This document shows, piece after piece, positions 8,779-17,710 of a stretch of 64,000 bases of DNA. The stretch is from Microbacterium foliorum (GTDB lineage Bacteria; Actinomycetota; Actinomycetes; Actinomycetales; Microbacteriaceae), in contig NZ_CP031425.1 in NCBI RefSeq assembly GCF_003367705.1, forward strand, positions 3,162,001 to 3,226,000, given 5' to 3'. How positions within the stretch are numbered: the stretch's first letter is position 1; each line of letters starts with the position of its first letter. Made by a program: the position numbers and the translations under genes. The notes under the pieces were generated by a model. The model was not told where the DNA came from. It made no database searches and saw only the letters and a list, made by a program, of their open reading frames with translations.

Positions 8779-9701
8779 TGTCCACCGCCACCCCCCTCGC
8801 CCCCGCCACGGTCACCGAGACCATCACCACCGCCAAGCCCGCACGCACCCGTCGCCCGCACCTGCCGGGGCAGAAGCCGTTCGGCGTACTCCGCATCAGC
8901 GCTCTCGTGGTGCTGATCGTCCTCGCCGTCGGCTGGCTGCTGCCGTTCCTCTGGGCCGTAGCGACGGCCTTCAAGACCGAGACGGATGCCGCCAGCGGCG
9001 ACCCCTCGTGGATCGGCGCCTCCGGTCCGACGATCGAGGCCTTCACGGCGATCCTGTCGCAGGGCAACGTCTACACCTGGGCGTTCAACAGCCTGTGGAC
9101 GTCGATCGCGGTGACCCTGATCACCCTGACGATCTCGGCGCTGGCCGCCTACGCGTTCTCGAGGCTCGACTTCACCGGACGCCGGTGGCTGTTCGTCGCG
9201 ATCATCGCGTCGATCGTCGTGCCGCCCCAGGTGCTGATCATCCCGCTGTTCTACGAGATGCTCGCGTTCAACATGATCGACACCTACTGGGGGCTCATCC
9301 TGCCGCAGGTGGTGGCTCCGGCCATGGTCTTCATCCTGAAGCGGTTCTTCGATGCGATCCCGATCGAACTCGAAGACGCGGCGCGCGTCGACGGGGCGAG
9401 CCGGTTCCGCATCTTCTGGTCGATCGTGCTGCCGCTCTCGCGTCCGATCCTCGCCTCCGTCGCGATCTTCGTGTTCATCGGCGCGTGGAACAACTTCCTC
9501 TGGCCGTTCCTCGTCATCAACGACACCACGCTGATGACGCTGCCGGTCGGACTGCAGACGGTGATCAGCGCCTATGGCGTGCAGTACGCGCAGGTCATGG
9601 CCCAGGCCGTGCTCGCAGCCCTGCCTCTGATCATCGTGTTCATCATCTTCCAGAAGCAGATCGTCAAGGGCGTCGCGACCAGCGGCTTCGGCGGTCAGTA
9701 G
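8778..9701 (+). CDS. sugar ABC transporter permease (MalG type)
   Basis: 307 residues from the ATG at 8778, which shares one base with the upstream stop codon. A Thr/Pro-rich cytoplasmic N-terminus is followed by six membrane helices and the EAA loop (EDAARVDGASRFRIFW). The open frame extends far upstream in the same phase, but that part is a shadow of the first permease. GGAG at 8763 inside the upstream gene can serve as SD. Confidence 0.9.
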   Translation: MSTATPLAPATVTETITTAKPARTRRPHLPGQKPFGVLRISALVVLIVLAVGWLLPFLWAVATAFKTETDAASGDPSWIGASGPTIEAFTAILSQGNVYTWAFNSLWTSIAVTLITLTISALAAYAFSRLDFTGRRWLFVAIIASIVVPPQVLIIPLFYEMLAFNMIDTYWGLILPQVVAPAMVFILKRFFDAIPIELEDAARVDGASRFRIFWSIVLPLSRPILASVAIFVFIGAWNNFLWPFLVINDTTLMTLPVGLQTVISAYGVQYAQVMAQAVLAALPLIIVFIIFQKQIVKGVATSGFGGQ

Positions 9702-9754
9702 TCCCCCTCCCGGCCCCGTGCCGAACATCCGCAGAGCCAGAATCAAGGAGTGCA

Positions 9755-11278
9755 ATGAGCAAGGCCCGCATCACCATCGACCGCGACTTCACGATCGCCG
9801 ACGTCCCCCGCAGACTCTTCGGGTCGTTCGTCGAGCACATGGGGCGCTGCGTCTACACCGGCATCTACGAGCCGGGGCACCCGCAGGCCGATGAGCGGGG
9901 CTTCCGGCAGGACGTCCTCGCCCTCGTGAAGGAGATGGGCCCGACCGTGGTCCGCTACCCCGGGGGCAACTTCGTCTCGGGCTACCGCTGGGAAGACGGG
10001 GTCGGCCCCGTCGAGGATCGCCCCGTGCGCATCGACGGCGCCTGGCACACGATCGAGACCAACGCGTTCGGTCTGCACGAGTTCATGGACTGGGCGAAGG
10101 AGGCCGACGTCGAGGTCATGGAGGCGATCAACCTCGGCACCCGGGGTGTCGAGGAGGCCCGGTCGCTCGTCGAATACGCCAACCACCCGAGCGGCACGTA
10201 CTGGTCGGACCTGCGTCGCAGGAACGGCGCCGAGCAGCCCTTCGACATCAAGCTGTGGTGCCTGGGCAACGAGCTCGACGGACCGTGGCAGATCGGCGGC
10301 AAGACCGCGACCGAGTACGGCCGGCTCGCTCAGGAGTCCGCCAAGGCGATGAAGCTCGTCGACCCCAGCATCGAGCTGGTGGCCGTGGGATCCTCCGGCC
10401 GGTCGATGCCGACGTTCGGCACCTGGGAGAACACCGTCCTCACCCACGCGTACGACGAGGTCGACTTCATCTCGATGCACGCGTACTACCAGGAGCACGA
10501 CGGCGATGCCGAGTCGTTCCTCGCGGAGTCGGTCGACATGGATGCCTTCATCGACGGTGTCATCGCGACGATCGACGCCGTGAAGGCGGCGGGCAAGCAC
10601 ACGAAGCAGGTCGACATCTCGTTCGACGAGTGGAACGTGTGGGACCAGGTGAAGTTCAACGACGTCGAGTCGGTAGAGATCGCGAAGGCCGGGTGGAAGA
10701 AGCATCCGCGTCTGATCGAGGATACCTACAACGTGACGGATGCCGTCGTCGTGGGCACGCTGCTCAACAGCCTGCTGCGGCACGGCGACCGGGTGAAGAT
10801 CGCCAACCAGGCGCAGCTCGTCAACGTGATCGCGCCGATCCGCTCGGAGGAGAACGGCCCGGCCTGGCGCCAGACGAGCTTCTGGCCCTTCGAGCGCATG
10901 GCGCGTCTCGCCAAGGGACGCATCCTGCGTCTGGCGGTGTCGGCTCCGCAGATCGAGACGAAGCGCTACGGCGGCGTCGACGCGATCGATGCGGCGGCGA
11001 CCTGGGACGAGGAGACCGGACGCGTCGTCGTGTTCGTCGCGAACCGCTCACTCGACGAGGAGAGCGACCTCACCGTCGACCTGCACGGCCTGAGCGGCCT
11101 GCGCGTGGTGAACGCCGAGACGCTGACGATCCCCGAGGGCGGCGACCGCCACACCGCGAACCTCGAGACCACGCAGGATGCCGTGCACATGGTGCCGCTC
11201 GCCGGCGCCGAGGTCGTCGACGGCGCGGTGCGCGCGACTCTTCCGCCGCTGTCCTGGTCGGTCATCGAGCTGGCCTGA
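9755..11278 (+). CDS. abfA: intracellular GH51 alpha-L-arabinofuranosidase
   Basis: 507 residues, typical GH51 length, with no signal peptide, so it cleaves imported arabino-oligosaccharides in the cytoplasm. The acid/base Glu173 is in CLGNELDG and the nucleophile Glu292 in FDEWNVW. The N-terminal RRLFGSFVEHMGRCVYTGIY and RYPGGNFVSGY are family hallmarks. The ATG at 9755 has AAGGAG 6 bases upstream. It is last in the LacI-controlled operon and is followed at once by a REP-like array. Confidence 0.93.
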   Translation: MSKARITIDRDFTIADVPRRLFGSFVEHMGRCVYTGIYEPGHPQADERGFRQDVLALVKEMGPTVVRYPGGNFVSGYRWEDGVGPVEDRPVRIDGAWHTIETNAFGLHEFMDWAKEADVEVMEAINLGTRGVEEARSLVEYANHPSGTYWSDLRRRNGAEQPFDIKLWCLGNELDGPWQIGGKTATEYGRLAQESAKAMKLVDPSIELVAVGSSGRSMPTFGTWENTVLTHAYDEVDFISMHAYYQEHDGDAESFLAESVDMDAFIDGVIATIDAVKAAGKHTKQVDISFDEWNVWDQVKFNDVESVEIAKAGWKKHPRLIEDTYNVTDAVVVGTLLNSLLRHGDRVKIANQAQLVNVIAPIRSEENGPAWRQTSFWPFERMARLAKGRILRLAVSAPQIETKRYGGVDAIDAAATWDEETGRVVVFVANRSLDEESDLTVDLHGLSGLRVVNAETLTIPEGGDRHTANLETTQDAVHMVPLAGAEVVDGAVRATLPPLSWSVIELA

Positions 11279-11317
11279 CGCGGCAGCGCGCCGCCCCGCC
11301 CCGCCCCCGCCCCCGCC

Positions 11318-11660
11318 CGTTGAGCGAGGAGCGAAGCACCGAGACGAAACGCGCACCCCCGCCCGTTGAGCGAGGAGCGAAGCCCCGCCCCGCACCGCCC
11401 GTTGAGCGAGGAGCGAAGCCCCGAGACGAAACGCGCACCCCCGCCCGTTGAGCGAGGAGCGAAGCACCGAGACGAAACGCGCACCACCACCACGCCCCCG
11501 CCCGTTGAGCGAGGAGCGAAGCACCGAGACGAAACGCGCACCCCCGCCCGTTGAGCGAGGAGCGAAGCCCCGCCCCGCACCGCCCGTTGAGCGAGGAGCG
11601 AAGCCCCGAGACGAAACGCGCACCACCAGCCGTGGCGCGCGTTTCGTCTCGCTGCGTCCG
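11318..11660. repeat. array of REP-like units, seven direct plus one inverted
   Basis: Seven copies begin CGTTGAGCGAGGAGCGAAG at 11318, 11364, 11400, 11446, 11503, 11549 and 11585. Five carry the full right part (ending GAGACGAAACGC), while two (11364, 11549) are truncated. Spacings of 46, 36, 46, 57, 46 and 36 show an a-b-c triple that was duplicated. A partial inverted copy (11638-11663) closes the array and contributes the TGA stop of prpC. Related copies lie at 12827, 13804-14027 and 24478-24730. The 11279-11661 gap holds nothing else. Confidence 0.92.
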
Positions 11661-11661
11661 C

Positions 11662-12795
11662 TCAGCTCTCGACGTGCCGCTCGTCGGGCCCGTCGTAGAA
11701 CGACAGCGGACGGATCAGCGCGTTCGCGCCGGCCTGCTCGATCACGTGCGCCGTCCACCCGGTCACCCGGGCCGCGACGAAGAGCGGCGTGAAGGTGAGC
11801 GTGTCGAAGCCGATCAGGTTGTAGGCGGGGCCTGACGGGTAGTCGAGGTTCGGGTAGATGCCCTTGCGCGCGACGAACTCCGACTCGAGCGCGTCGTACA
11901 GCTCGGCGACCTCGGGCTTGTCGTAGTGCGCGACGAGGGTGTCGAGCGCCGCCTTCATGGTGGGCACCCGCGAGTCGCCGCTCTTGTAGACACGGTGGCC
12001 GAAGCCCATGATCTTGCGCTTCTCGGCGAGCGCCTCGTCGAGCCACGGCACGACGTTCGATGCCTCGCCGATCTCGTCGAAGATGTGCAGCACGGCCTCG
12101 TTGGCACCGCCGTGCAGCGGCCCCTTGAGCGCGCCGATCGCGCCGACCACGGCCGAGTACAGGTCGCTGAGCGTCGAGGTGATCACGCGGGCGGTGAACG
12201 TCGAGGCGTTGAACGAGTGCTCGGCGTACAGGATCATCGAGCGGTTGAACGCGTCGACGACGACCGGATCCGGGTCTTCGCCGAACGTCATCCAGAGGAA
12301 GTTCGCCGAGTAGTCGAGATCGTCGCGCGGCTCGATCGGCTGCTCGCCTCGGCGACGCCGCTGACCGTACGCGACGATCGCCGGCAGAGCCGCGAACAGG
12401 CGGATGGCGCGCTCGAGGTTCTGCTCGGGACTGCCCCCGGCATCCAGCACCGATCCGCCGGCGTGCGGATCGGACGCGCCGATCAGACTGACCGCGGTGC
12501 GCACCTCGTCCATCGGGTGCGCCTCGAGCGGGACGAGGTCGATCGCCGCCCTGACGTTCTCGCTCAGGGCTCGGTGCTCGCGCTCGGTGGCTCGGAGCGC
12601 CGCCAGCTGTGCGGCATCCGGCAGCTCGCCGTGCCAGAGCAGATAGGCGACCGCCTCGAAAGGCTGGGTCGCCGCCAGCTCCTGCACCGGATAGCCGCGG
12701 TAGAGCAGGCTGTTCGTCTCGGGGTTGACCTTCGAGATCGCCGTCGTGTCGACGACGACGCCCGCGAGGCCCTTCTTGATGTCCGGCTCGGTCAT
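11662..12795 (-). CDS. prpC: 2-methylcitrate synthase
   Basis: 377 residues; condenses propionyl-CoA with oxaloacetate in the methylcitrate cycle. Citrate-synthase catalytic residues are visible: His in LHGGANE, His in GFGHRVYK and Asp in NLDYPSGP. The ATG at 12795 is chosen over a GTG six bases upstream because AAGGAG is 5 bases before the ATG. Linkage to prpB, prpD and a GntR regulator favours methylcitrate over citrate synthase. It is last in the operon, and its stop codon lies in an inverted REP-like copy. Confidence 0.92.
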   Translation of the reverse strand: MTEPDIKKGLAGVVVDTTAISKVNPETNSLLYRGYPVQELAATQPFEAVAYLLWHGELPDAAQLAALRATEREHRALSENVRAAIDLVPLEAHPMDEVRTAVSLIGASDPHAGGSVLDAGGSPEQNLERAIRLFAALPAIVAYGQRRRRGEQPIEPRDDLDYSANFLWMTFGEDPDPVVVDAFNRSMILYAEHSFNASTFTARVITSTLSDLYSAVVGAIGALKGPLHGGANEAVLHIFDEIGEASNVVPWLDEALAEKRKIMGFGHRVYKSGDSRVPTMKAALDTLVAHYDKPEVAELYDALESEFVARKGIYPNLDYPSGPAYNLIGFDTLTFTPLFVAARVTGWTAHVIEQAGANALIRPLSFYDGPDERHVES

Positions 12796-12826
12796 GCTCA
12801 CTCCTTCGTGTACTTCGACTCGTCGC

Positions 12827-12877
12827 TGCGCTCCTCGCTCAGCAACCGGCGTGATTCCCTTCGCTGCGCTCAGGGAC
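12827..12877. repeat. REP-like fragments at prpB-prpC junction
   Basis: A variant of the inverted REP unit (about 12827-12852) is followed by a second repeat type of the form CCCTTCG-N6-CTCAGGGAC at 12857-12877. The latter overlaps the end of prpB and supplies its TGA. A second copy of this type lies inside rlmN (53532-53553). Confidence 0.65.
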
Positions 12878-13778
12878 GCCCTCTGTCTACCGTGAAGCCT
12901 GCGACGCCTGAGTCGAACTGCGTGTAGGACTCGTAGTCGATCAGGTCGTAGAGATCGGCACGGTGCTGCATCTCACCGAGCTTCGAGGTGAGGTGCCCCT
13001 CCTCGTTCAGCGTATCGAGCGCACGGCCCGACGCGCCCATCGCGATGCGCAGCAGCGAGACGGGCCAGATGACCATGTTCACTCCGGCATCGCGCAGCTG
13101 ATCGACCGAGAACAGGTCGCTCTTGCCGAACTCGGTCATGTTCGCCAGGATCGGCACGTCGAGCGCCTCCGCCATCGCCTCGAACTCGGCGAGGGTCCGC
13201 ATCGCCTCGGGGAACACCGCGTCGGCACCGGCATCCACCAGCGCCTTGGCCCGATCGATCGCGGAGTCCAGCCCTTCGATCGCACGGATGTCGGTGCGCG
13301 CCATGATGAGGAAGTTCGGGTCACGGCGGGCGTCGGCGGCGGCGCGGATGCGGCGGATCGCCGTGGTCTCGTCGACGACGCTCTTGCCGTCGAGGTGGCC
13401 GCAGCGCTTCGGATTGATCTGGTCTTCGATGTGCGTGCCGGCGAGCCCGGCGTCCTCGAGCTCCTGAATCGTGCGGGCGACGTTCATCGGCTCGCCGAAG
13501 CCGGTGTCGGCGTCGACGATCGCCGGGATGTCGGTCATCCGCGCGATCTGCTTCGCGCGAGCCGCGACCTCGGTCAACGTGGTGAGGCCGATGTCGGGGA
13601 CCCCGAGGTCGGCCGAGAGCACGGCGCCCGAGATGTAGACCCCGTCGAATCCCTTCTGCTCGATCAAGCGGGCGCTCAGCGGGTTGAAGGCGCCGGGGAA
13701 CCGCAGCAGCTCACCGCTCGCGAGCCGCTCGCGGAACAGACGGCGCTTCTCGGCCGGCGTGACGTGGGAGTACAGCAT
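12870..13778 (-). CDS. prpB: 2-methylisocitrate lyase
   Basis: 302 residues of the PEP mutase/isocitrate lyase superfamily. Splits 2-methylisocitrate into pyruvate and succinate. The metal-binding DADTGFGEP segment and the catalytic Cys of KRCGH are both present. The ATG at 13778 is preceded by GAGAGGGA at SD distance; the frame stays open upstream only through the repeat block. The gene lies between prpD and prpC, with repeats on both sides, and its TGA falls within a repeat copy. Confidence 0.93.
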   Translation of the reverse strand: MLYSHVTPAEKRRLFRERLASGELLRFPGAFNPLSARLIEQKGFDGVYISGAVLSADLGVPDIGLTTLTEVAARAKQIARMTDIPAIVDADTGFGEPMNVARTIQELEDAGLAGTHIEDQINPKRCGHLDGKSVVDETTAIRRIRAAADARRDPNFLIMARTDIRAIEGLDSAIDRAKALVDAGADAVFPEAMRTLAEFEAMAEALDVPILANMTEFGKSDLFSVDQLRDAGVNMVIWPVSLLRIAMGASGRALDTLNEEGHLTSKLGEMQHRADLYDLIDYESYTQFDSGVAGFTVDRGRP

Positions 13779-13803
13779 CAGTTCGTCCCTCTCTGGCGGG
13801 ATG

Positions 13804-14027
13804 CGCGTTTCGTCTCGCTCCGCTCGCTCAACGAGCGGGAGGGAGTTCCCCCCTCGTTGAGCGAGGAGGGATTTCTCCGCTCGTGGAGCCGGTCGCGGAG
13901 GGCCCGGTCGCGGAGTCCCCGCCCGTTGAGCGAGGAGCTGAGTCCCCGCTCGTGGAGCCGGGAGCGAAGCACCCGGTCGCGGAGTCCCCGCCCGTTGAGC
14001 GAGGAGCGGAGCGACGAGACGAAACGC
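13804..14027. repeat. REP-like block with inverted outer copies between prpD and prpB
   Basis: An inverted REP copy (13804-13832) and a full direct copy (13992-14027) bound about 160 bases that hold partial direct copies at about 13855 and 13924 and a second motif (GCTCGTGGAGCCGG) at about 13880 and 13949. The outer copies could pair into a long stem in the prp mRNA. The only gene signal inside is the SD of prpB. Confidence 0.85.
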
Positions 14028-14031
14028 GACA

Positions 14032-15558
14032 TCAGAACAGGCCCTTCGGGGCGTCGGCGCCCTCGAGCAGGCCGGGCTTCGCGATGACCGACAGCTCGCC
14101 GACCTCGGCGGCCGTGAGCTCGGGCAGACGCTGCACGAGCTCGAGGAACCGCTCGATCTCGGCGGCCTCGAGCACGGGCTCGGCCAGCAGGCGGAACTTG
14201 GCGATGTAGTTTTCGCGGGCGAACGGTCGGGCACCGAGCGGATGCGCGTCGGCCACCGCGATCTCGTCGACCACGGTCGTGCCGTCGGCGAGGCGGAATT
14301 CGACGCGACCGCCGAACGCCTTCACGTCGGGGTCCTCGGAGTGGTAGCGGCGCGTCCACTCGGCATCCTCGGCCGTGGTGATCTTGTGCCACAGCGCGAC
14401 CGTGTCTGCGCGGCCGGCCCGTTCCGGAGCGTACGAGTCGACGTGATGCCAGCCGCCGTCCTGCAGCGCGACGGCGAAGATGTAGGGGATCGAGTGATCC
14501 AGCGTCTCGCGCGACGCGGTGGGGTCGTACTTCTGCGGGTCGTTCGCCCCCGAGCCGATCACGTAGTGCGTGTGATGGCTGGTGTGCAGCACGATCGCCT
14601 CGATGTTCGCGGGGTCGCGCAGCGCCGGGTTCTCGGTGCCGAGCTTGCGGGCGAGGTCGATCCACGCCTGCGCCTGGTACTCGGCCGAGTGCTCCTTCGT
14701 GTACGAGTCGAGGATCGCGCGCTTCGCCTCGCCCGCGGCGGGCAGCGGCACCTCGTAGGCGGCATCCTTGCCGTCGAGCATCCAGGCGATCACGCCGTCT
14801 TCGCCCTCGTAGATGGGAGCGGGGCTGGTCTGCCCGCGCATCGCCCGGTCGACGGCCTCGACCGCGAGCTTTCCGGCGAAGGCCGGGGCGTGCGCCTTCC
14901 AGGTCGAGATCTCGCCCTTGCGGCTCTGCCGGGTGGCGGTGGTGGTGTGCAGCCCCTGGCCGACGGCCTGGTAGATCGTCTCGACGTCGAGGCCGAGCAG
15001 GGTGCCGATGCCGGCGGCGGCAGACGGGCCGAGGTGGGCGACGTGGTCGATCTTGTGCCTGTGCAGGCAGATCGCGCGCACGAGATCCATCTGGATCTCG
15101 TAACCCGTCGCGATGCCGCGCACGAGCGCCCGCCCGTCCGAGCCCACATGCTGGGCGACGGCGAGGATGGGCGGGATGTTGTCGCCCGGGTGCGAGTACT
15201 CGGCCGCGAGGAAGGTGTCGTGGTAGTCGAGCTCTCGCACGGCGACACCGTTCGCCCACGCCGCCCACTCCGGGCTGGTGCGATGGTCGAGGGCTGCGCC
15301 GAAGACGGTGGCCCCGATGCCTCCGGTCGAGACGGGATGGCTGAATGCCTGGGCGCGCGCCGCGTTGATGGGTCCGCGGGTGAGCGATGCCGCGGCGACC
15401 GAGGCGTTGTCGATGATGCGGTTGATGATCATGTCGACGACGTCGTGCTCGACCTCGACCGGGTCGGCCGCGACCTCGGCGATCTTCCAGGCGAGCTGGT
15501 CTTCACGGGCGAGATTCTCGTCGCTGCGGTGGACGCGGACGTGGTGCGTGACGGTCAT
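14032..15558 (-). CDS. prpD: 2-methylcitrate dehydratase (MmgE/PrpD family)
   Basis: 508 residues; dehydrates 2-methylcitrate to 2-methylaconitate, the iron-independent PrpD reaction. The MmgE/PrpD fold is seen as an N-terminal helical domain (about 1-270, ending with [15 protein letters not shown]) and a C-terminal lid domain with [13 protein letters not shown]. Its ATG overlaps the end of the GntR gene by 4 bases (ATGA), so the two are coupled. The stop codon is 5 bases from a full REP copy. Confidence 0.92.
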   Translation of the reverse strand: MTVTHHVRVHRSDENLAREDQLAWKIAEVAADPVEVEHDVVDMIINRIIDNASVAAASLTRGPINAARAQAFSHPVSTGGIGATVFGAALDHRTSPEWAAWANGVAVRELDYHDTFLAAEYSHPGDNIPPILAVAQHVGSDGRALVRGIATGYEIQMDLVRAICLHRHKIDHVAHLGPSAAAGIGTLLGLDVETIYQAVGQGLHTTTATRQSRKGEISTWKAHAPAFAGKLAVEAVDRAMRGQTSPAPIYEGEDGVIAWMLDGKDAAYEVPLPAAGEAKRAILDSYTKEHSAEYQAQAWIDLARKLGTENPALRDPANIEAIVLHTSHHTHYVIGSGANDPQKYDPTASRETLDHSIPYIFAVALQDGGWHHVDSYAPERAGRADTVALWHKITTAEDAEWTRRYHSEDPDVKAFGGRVEFRLADGTTVVDEIAVADAHPLGARPFARENYIAKFRLLAEPVLEAAEIERFLELVQRLPELTAAEVGELSVIAKPGLLEGADAPKGLF

Positions 15559-16226
15559 GATCTTCCTTCGGTCGCGGGATCGGGGAGGGAGTCGAGGATG
15601 CCGGTGAGCGCATTGTGCAGGTGCACGTGCGTGGCATGGGCGGCGAGGTCGCCGTCGCGCGCGGCGAGGGCGGCGGCGATCGTGCGGTGCTCGGAGGCGG
15701 AGGCGGCGAGACGGGCGGGCTTGTCGCGGGCCATGCGACGCACCCGCACGAGGTGGGTGCGCACGGTGCGCAAGGCCGAGGCGATGTAGTCGTTGTCGAC
15801 CGCGGCGTCGAGTGCCGCGTCGAAGCGGGAGATCAGGGCGTAGTACGCGTCGCGGCCCACTGCGGCAGTGAGATCGACGTGCGCGAACTCCTCAGCGAGT
15901 CCGGCGAAGAGGGCGGCATCCCCGCGCTGGGCGGCGAGGCGTGCGGAGCTCTCTTCGAGCGCGCGGCGGATCTCGAACAGGGCGCGGATGTCGTCGGCAT
16001 CCAGATCGGCGACCACGGTGACCCGCGGGGACTGCTGCACGACCAGGCCGTCGGCGGCGAGGCGGCGCAGAGCCTCGCGCATCGGGGTGCGGCTGACGCC
16101 GAGGCGGGCAGCCTGCTCCACCTCGCCCAGCACGGAGCCGGCGGGAAGCGCACCGGACTGGATGTCCTCCAGCAGTGCCGCGTGCGCTCGGTCGCTCGCG
16201 GTGATGCGATCGGCGACGGAGCTCAT
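15555..16226 (-). CDS. GntR/FCD regulator of the prp operon
   Basis: 223 residues. The N-terminal winged helix (about 15-75, [21 protein letters not shown]) is followed by a helical FCD ligand domain with a conserved Asp/His pattern. The ATG at 16226 is preceded by TACACT with a 6-base gap, giving a leaderless transcript; upstream in-frame codons are ignored. The TGTATACA-like sites overlapping this -10 and 52 bases upstream suggest auto-regulation. First gene of prpD-prpB-prpC; the ligand is probably a methylcitrate-cycle intermediate. Confidence 0.88.
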   Translation of the reverse strand: MSSVADRITASDRAHAALLEDIQSGALPAGSVLGEVEQAARLGVSRTPMREALRRLAADGLVVQQSPRVTVVADLDADDIRALFEIRRALEESSARLAAQRGDAALFAGLAEEFAHVDLTAAVGRDAYYALISRFDAALDAAVDNDYIASALRTVRTHLVRVRRMARDKPARLAASASEHRTIAAALAARDGDLAAHATHVHLHNALTGILDSLPDPATEGRS

Positions 16227-16232
16227 GCCCCC

Positions 16233-16242
16233 AGTGTATACA
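16233..16242 (-). promoter_or_regulatory. leaderless -10 box and overlapping GntR operator
   Basis: On the minus strand TACACT (16238-16233) lies 6 bases before the GntR ATG. The palindrome TGTATACA (16235-16242) overlaps it, so a bound FCD regulator would hide the promoter. Confidence 0.65.
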
Positions 16243-16286
16243 TAAGGGCATGCTGAGGGAACCTGAGGGGCGAACCGCTGCTTCGG

Positions 16287-16297
16287 CGTATACATAA
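16287..16297. promoter_or_regulatory. second prp operator copy
   Basis: The 10-mer GTATACATAA at 16288-16297 repeats the one at 16236-16245, exactly 52 bp (about five helical turns) away. This fits two regulator dimers binding on one face of the DNA. Confidence 0.6.
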
Positions 16298-16391
16298 CGG
16301 CTCCAGCGCCGTGGCTCCGTCGCTCCGTCGACGCCCGGCTCCCCTCCCCGCCCCGCCCCGCGCGATGGGCGGACGGCATCCGCTGCTCGAT

Positions 16392-16536
16392 GCGGGGTCA
16401 GTTGCGCACCCGGAAATCCGGGCGGGGTCAGTTGCGCATCCGGAAATCCAGGCGGGGTCAGTTGCGCATCCGAAACGCCGCTCCGGGATGCGAAATCGAC
16501 CCCGCACGCATGTGGAGGTGCGAAATCGACCCCGCA
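16392..16536. repeat. 30-bp direct repeats facing two inverted partners
   Basis: GCGGGGTCAGTTGCGCA occurs three times at 30-bp spacing (16392, 16422, 16452). Each is followed by a CCGGAAATCC-like segment in the first two. Two inverted relatives, GCGAAATCGACCCCGC, follow near 16490 and 16521. Arms of 8 and 6 bases can pair into a cruciform. The following 16537-16672 is low-complexity GACGGGCGCGGGGCA-like sequence. No gene is seen in 16227-16690. Confidence 0.75.
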
Positions 16537-16690
16537 CGGGCGCGGAACGCGGGGCACGGGCGCGAGCGCGGGGCGACGGGCGACGGGCACGGGCGACGGG
16601 CGCGGGGCACGGGGCACGGGCGCGGAGCGACGGGCGCGGGGCGACGGGCGACGGGCGCGGGGCGTTCCGCGCATGGGGATGAGGGAGGCG

Positions 16691-17671
16691 CTACTGCCGC
16701 GGCAGCGCGACGGCTTCGATCTCGGGCTCCCCGGGCGCCGCGGAGCGCGGCTCGCCGAGCTTCACGACCACCACGCCGACCAGCACGAGGGCCGCGCCGA
16801 GCGCCTGCAGCAGGTCGGGCGACTGCCCGAGCAGCAGCCACCCGAAGAGCAGCGAGGCGACGACCTCCGACAGGGCGATGAAGGATGCGAGGCGCGAGCC
16901 CAGCATCCGCGTCGAGGCGATGCCCAGGACGTACGCGAGCGCCGTCGCGATCAGGCCGATCGCCAGCACGGGAACGAACCACGGCACGGTGCCGAAGCGG
17001 TAGGTGATGTCGTCGGTCGTCCACGCCATGGGCAGGATGCCGACGAGCCCCGCGACCGTCAGCGCGATCGCACCGAGCAGCAGCCCTCCCCCGGCGAGGG
17101 CGATCGGCGGTATCCCCGTGTCCGCTTTGGCCGACAGCAGGAAGTAGGTCGCCGCCCCCACCATCGCGGCGAGCGCCCAGAGGATGCCGGCCACATTGAC
17201 CTCGGCGCCGGTGACGATGTCGAGCATCAGCACGAGCCCGACGAACGCGATGGCGGCGCCGATCACGCTGCGGCGAGTCGGGCGCTCACCCCTCCGCAGC
17301 CACAGCCACAGGATGACGGCGATCGGCGCCGTGTACTCGATGAGCAGGGCCAGGCCGACGTCCATGACGGCGACCGCCTGGAAGTAGCAGAGCTGCGTGG
17401 CGGTCACGGCGAGCAGACCGTAGGCGGCGACCATCCCGGCGTTCGTGCGCAGCACACCCCATCGCCCTCGCAGCGACACGATCGTCGGGATCAGGAGCAC
17501 GAGCGCGGCGATCCACACCCGCGCGGCCACGGCGGCTCCCGGCGTCCATCCCGCATCGATGAGCCCGCGCGCCCAGCCACCCGACATCCCGAAGGCGAAC
17601 GCCGCGCCGATCGCCAGCGGCAGTCCGATGCGCACGCCCGGCACCGTGGCGTCATTCGCAATGTGGCTCAT
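16691..17671 (-). CDS. EamA-family (DMT) transporter
   Basis: 326 residues with ten predicted membrane helices in two EamA repeats (about 10-145 and 160-305). It is probably an efflux carrier for amino acids or metabolites; the substrate cannot be read. The ATG at 17671 is the natural start of helix 1; a much longer open frame upstream is antisense to other genes. It is divergent from a CGNR zinc-finger protein gene. Confidence 0.85.
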   Translation of the reverse strand: MSHIANDATVPGVRIGLPLAIGAAFAFGMSGGWARGLIDAGWTPGAAVAARVWIAALVLLIPTIVSLRGRWGVLRTNAGMVAAYGLLAVTATQLCYFQAVAVMDVGLALLIEYTAPIAVILWLWLRRGERPTRRSVIGAAIAFVGLVLMLDIVTGAEVNVAGILWALAAMVGAATYFLLSAKADTGIPPIALAGGGLLLGAIALTVAGLVGILPMAWTTDDITYRFGTVPWFVPVLAIGLIATALAYVLGIASTRMLGSRLASFIALSEVVASLLFGWLLLGQSPDLLQALGAALVLVGVVVVKLGEPRSAAPGEPEIEAVALPRQ

Positions 17672-17698
17672 GGCAGGTGACGCTACTCCCGCAGGATG

Positions 17699-17704
17699 TA
17701 AGGT
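17699..17704 (+). promoter_or_regulatory. -10 box of leaderless CGNR gene
   Basis: TAAGGT lies exactly 6 bases before the ATG at 17711, and no SD is present. Confidence 0.6.
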
Positions 17705-17710
17705 GTCAAT

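Noticed and set aside
11318..11660. Small Arg/Pro/Glu-rich ORFs in the REP array
   Set aside because: The repeated peptides (such as PPVERGAKHRDET) arise from the repeat DNA itself; no SD or family match.
12870..14234. N-terminally extended prpB and similar long forms of other genes
   Set aside because: The extensions translate repeats or the antisense of neighbours; internal starts with SD give the family's usual lengths.
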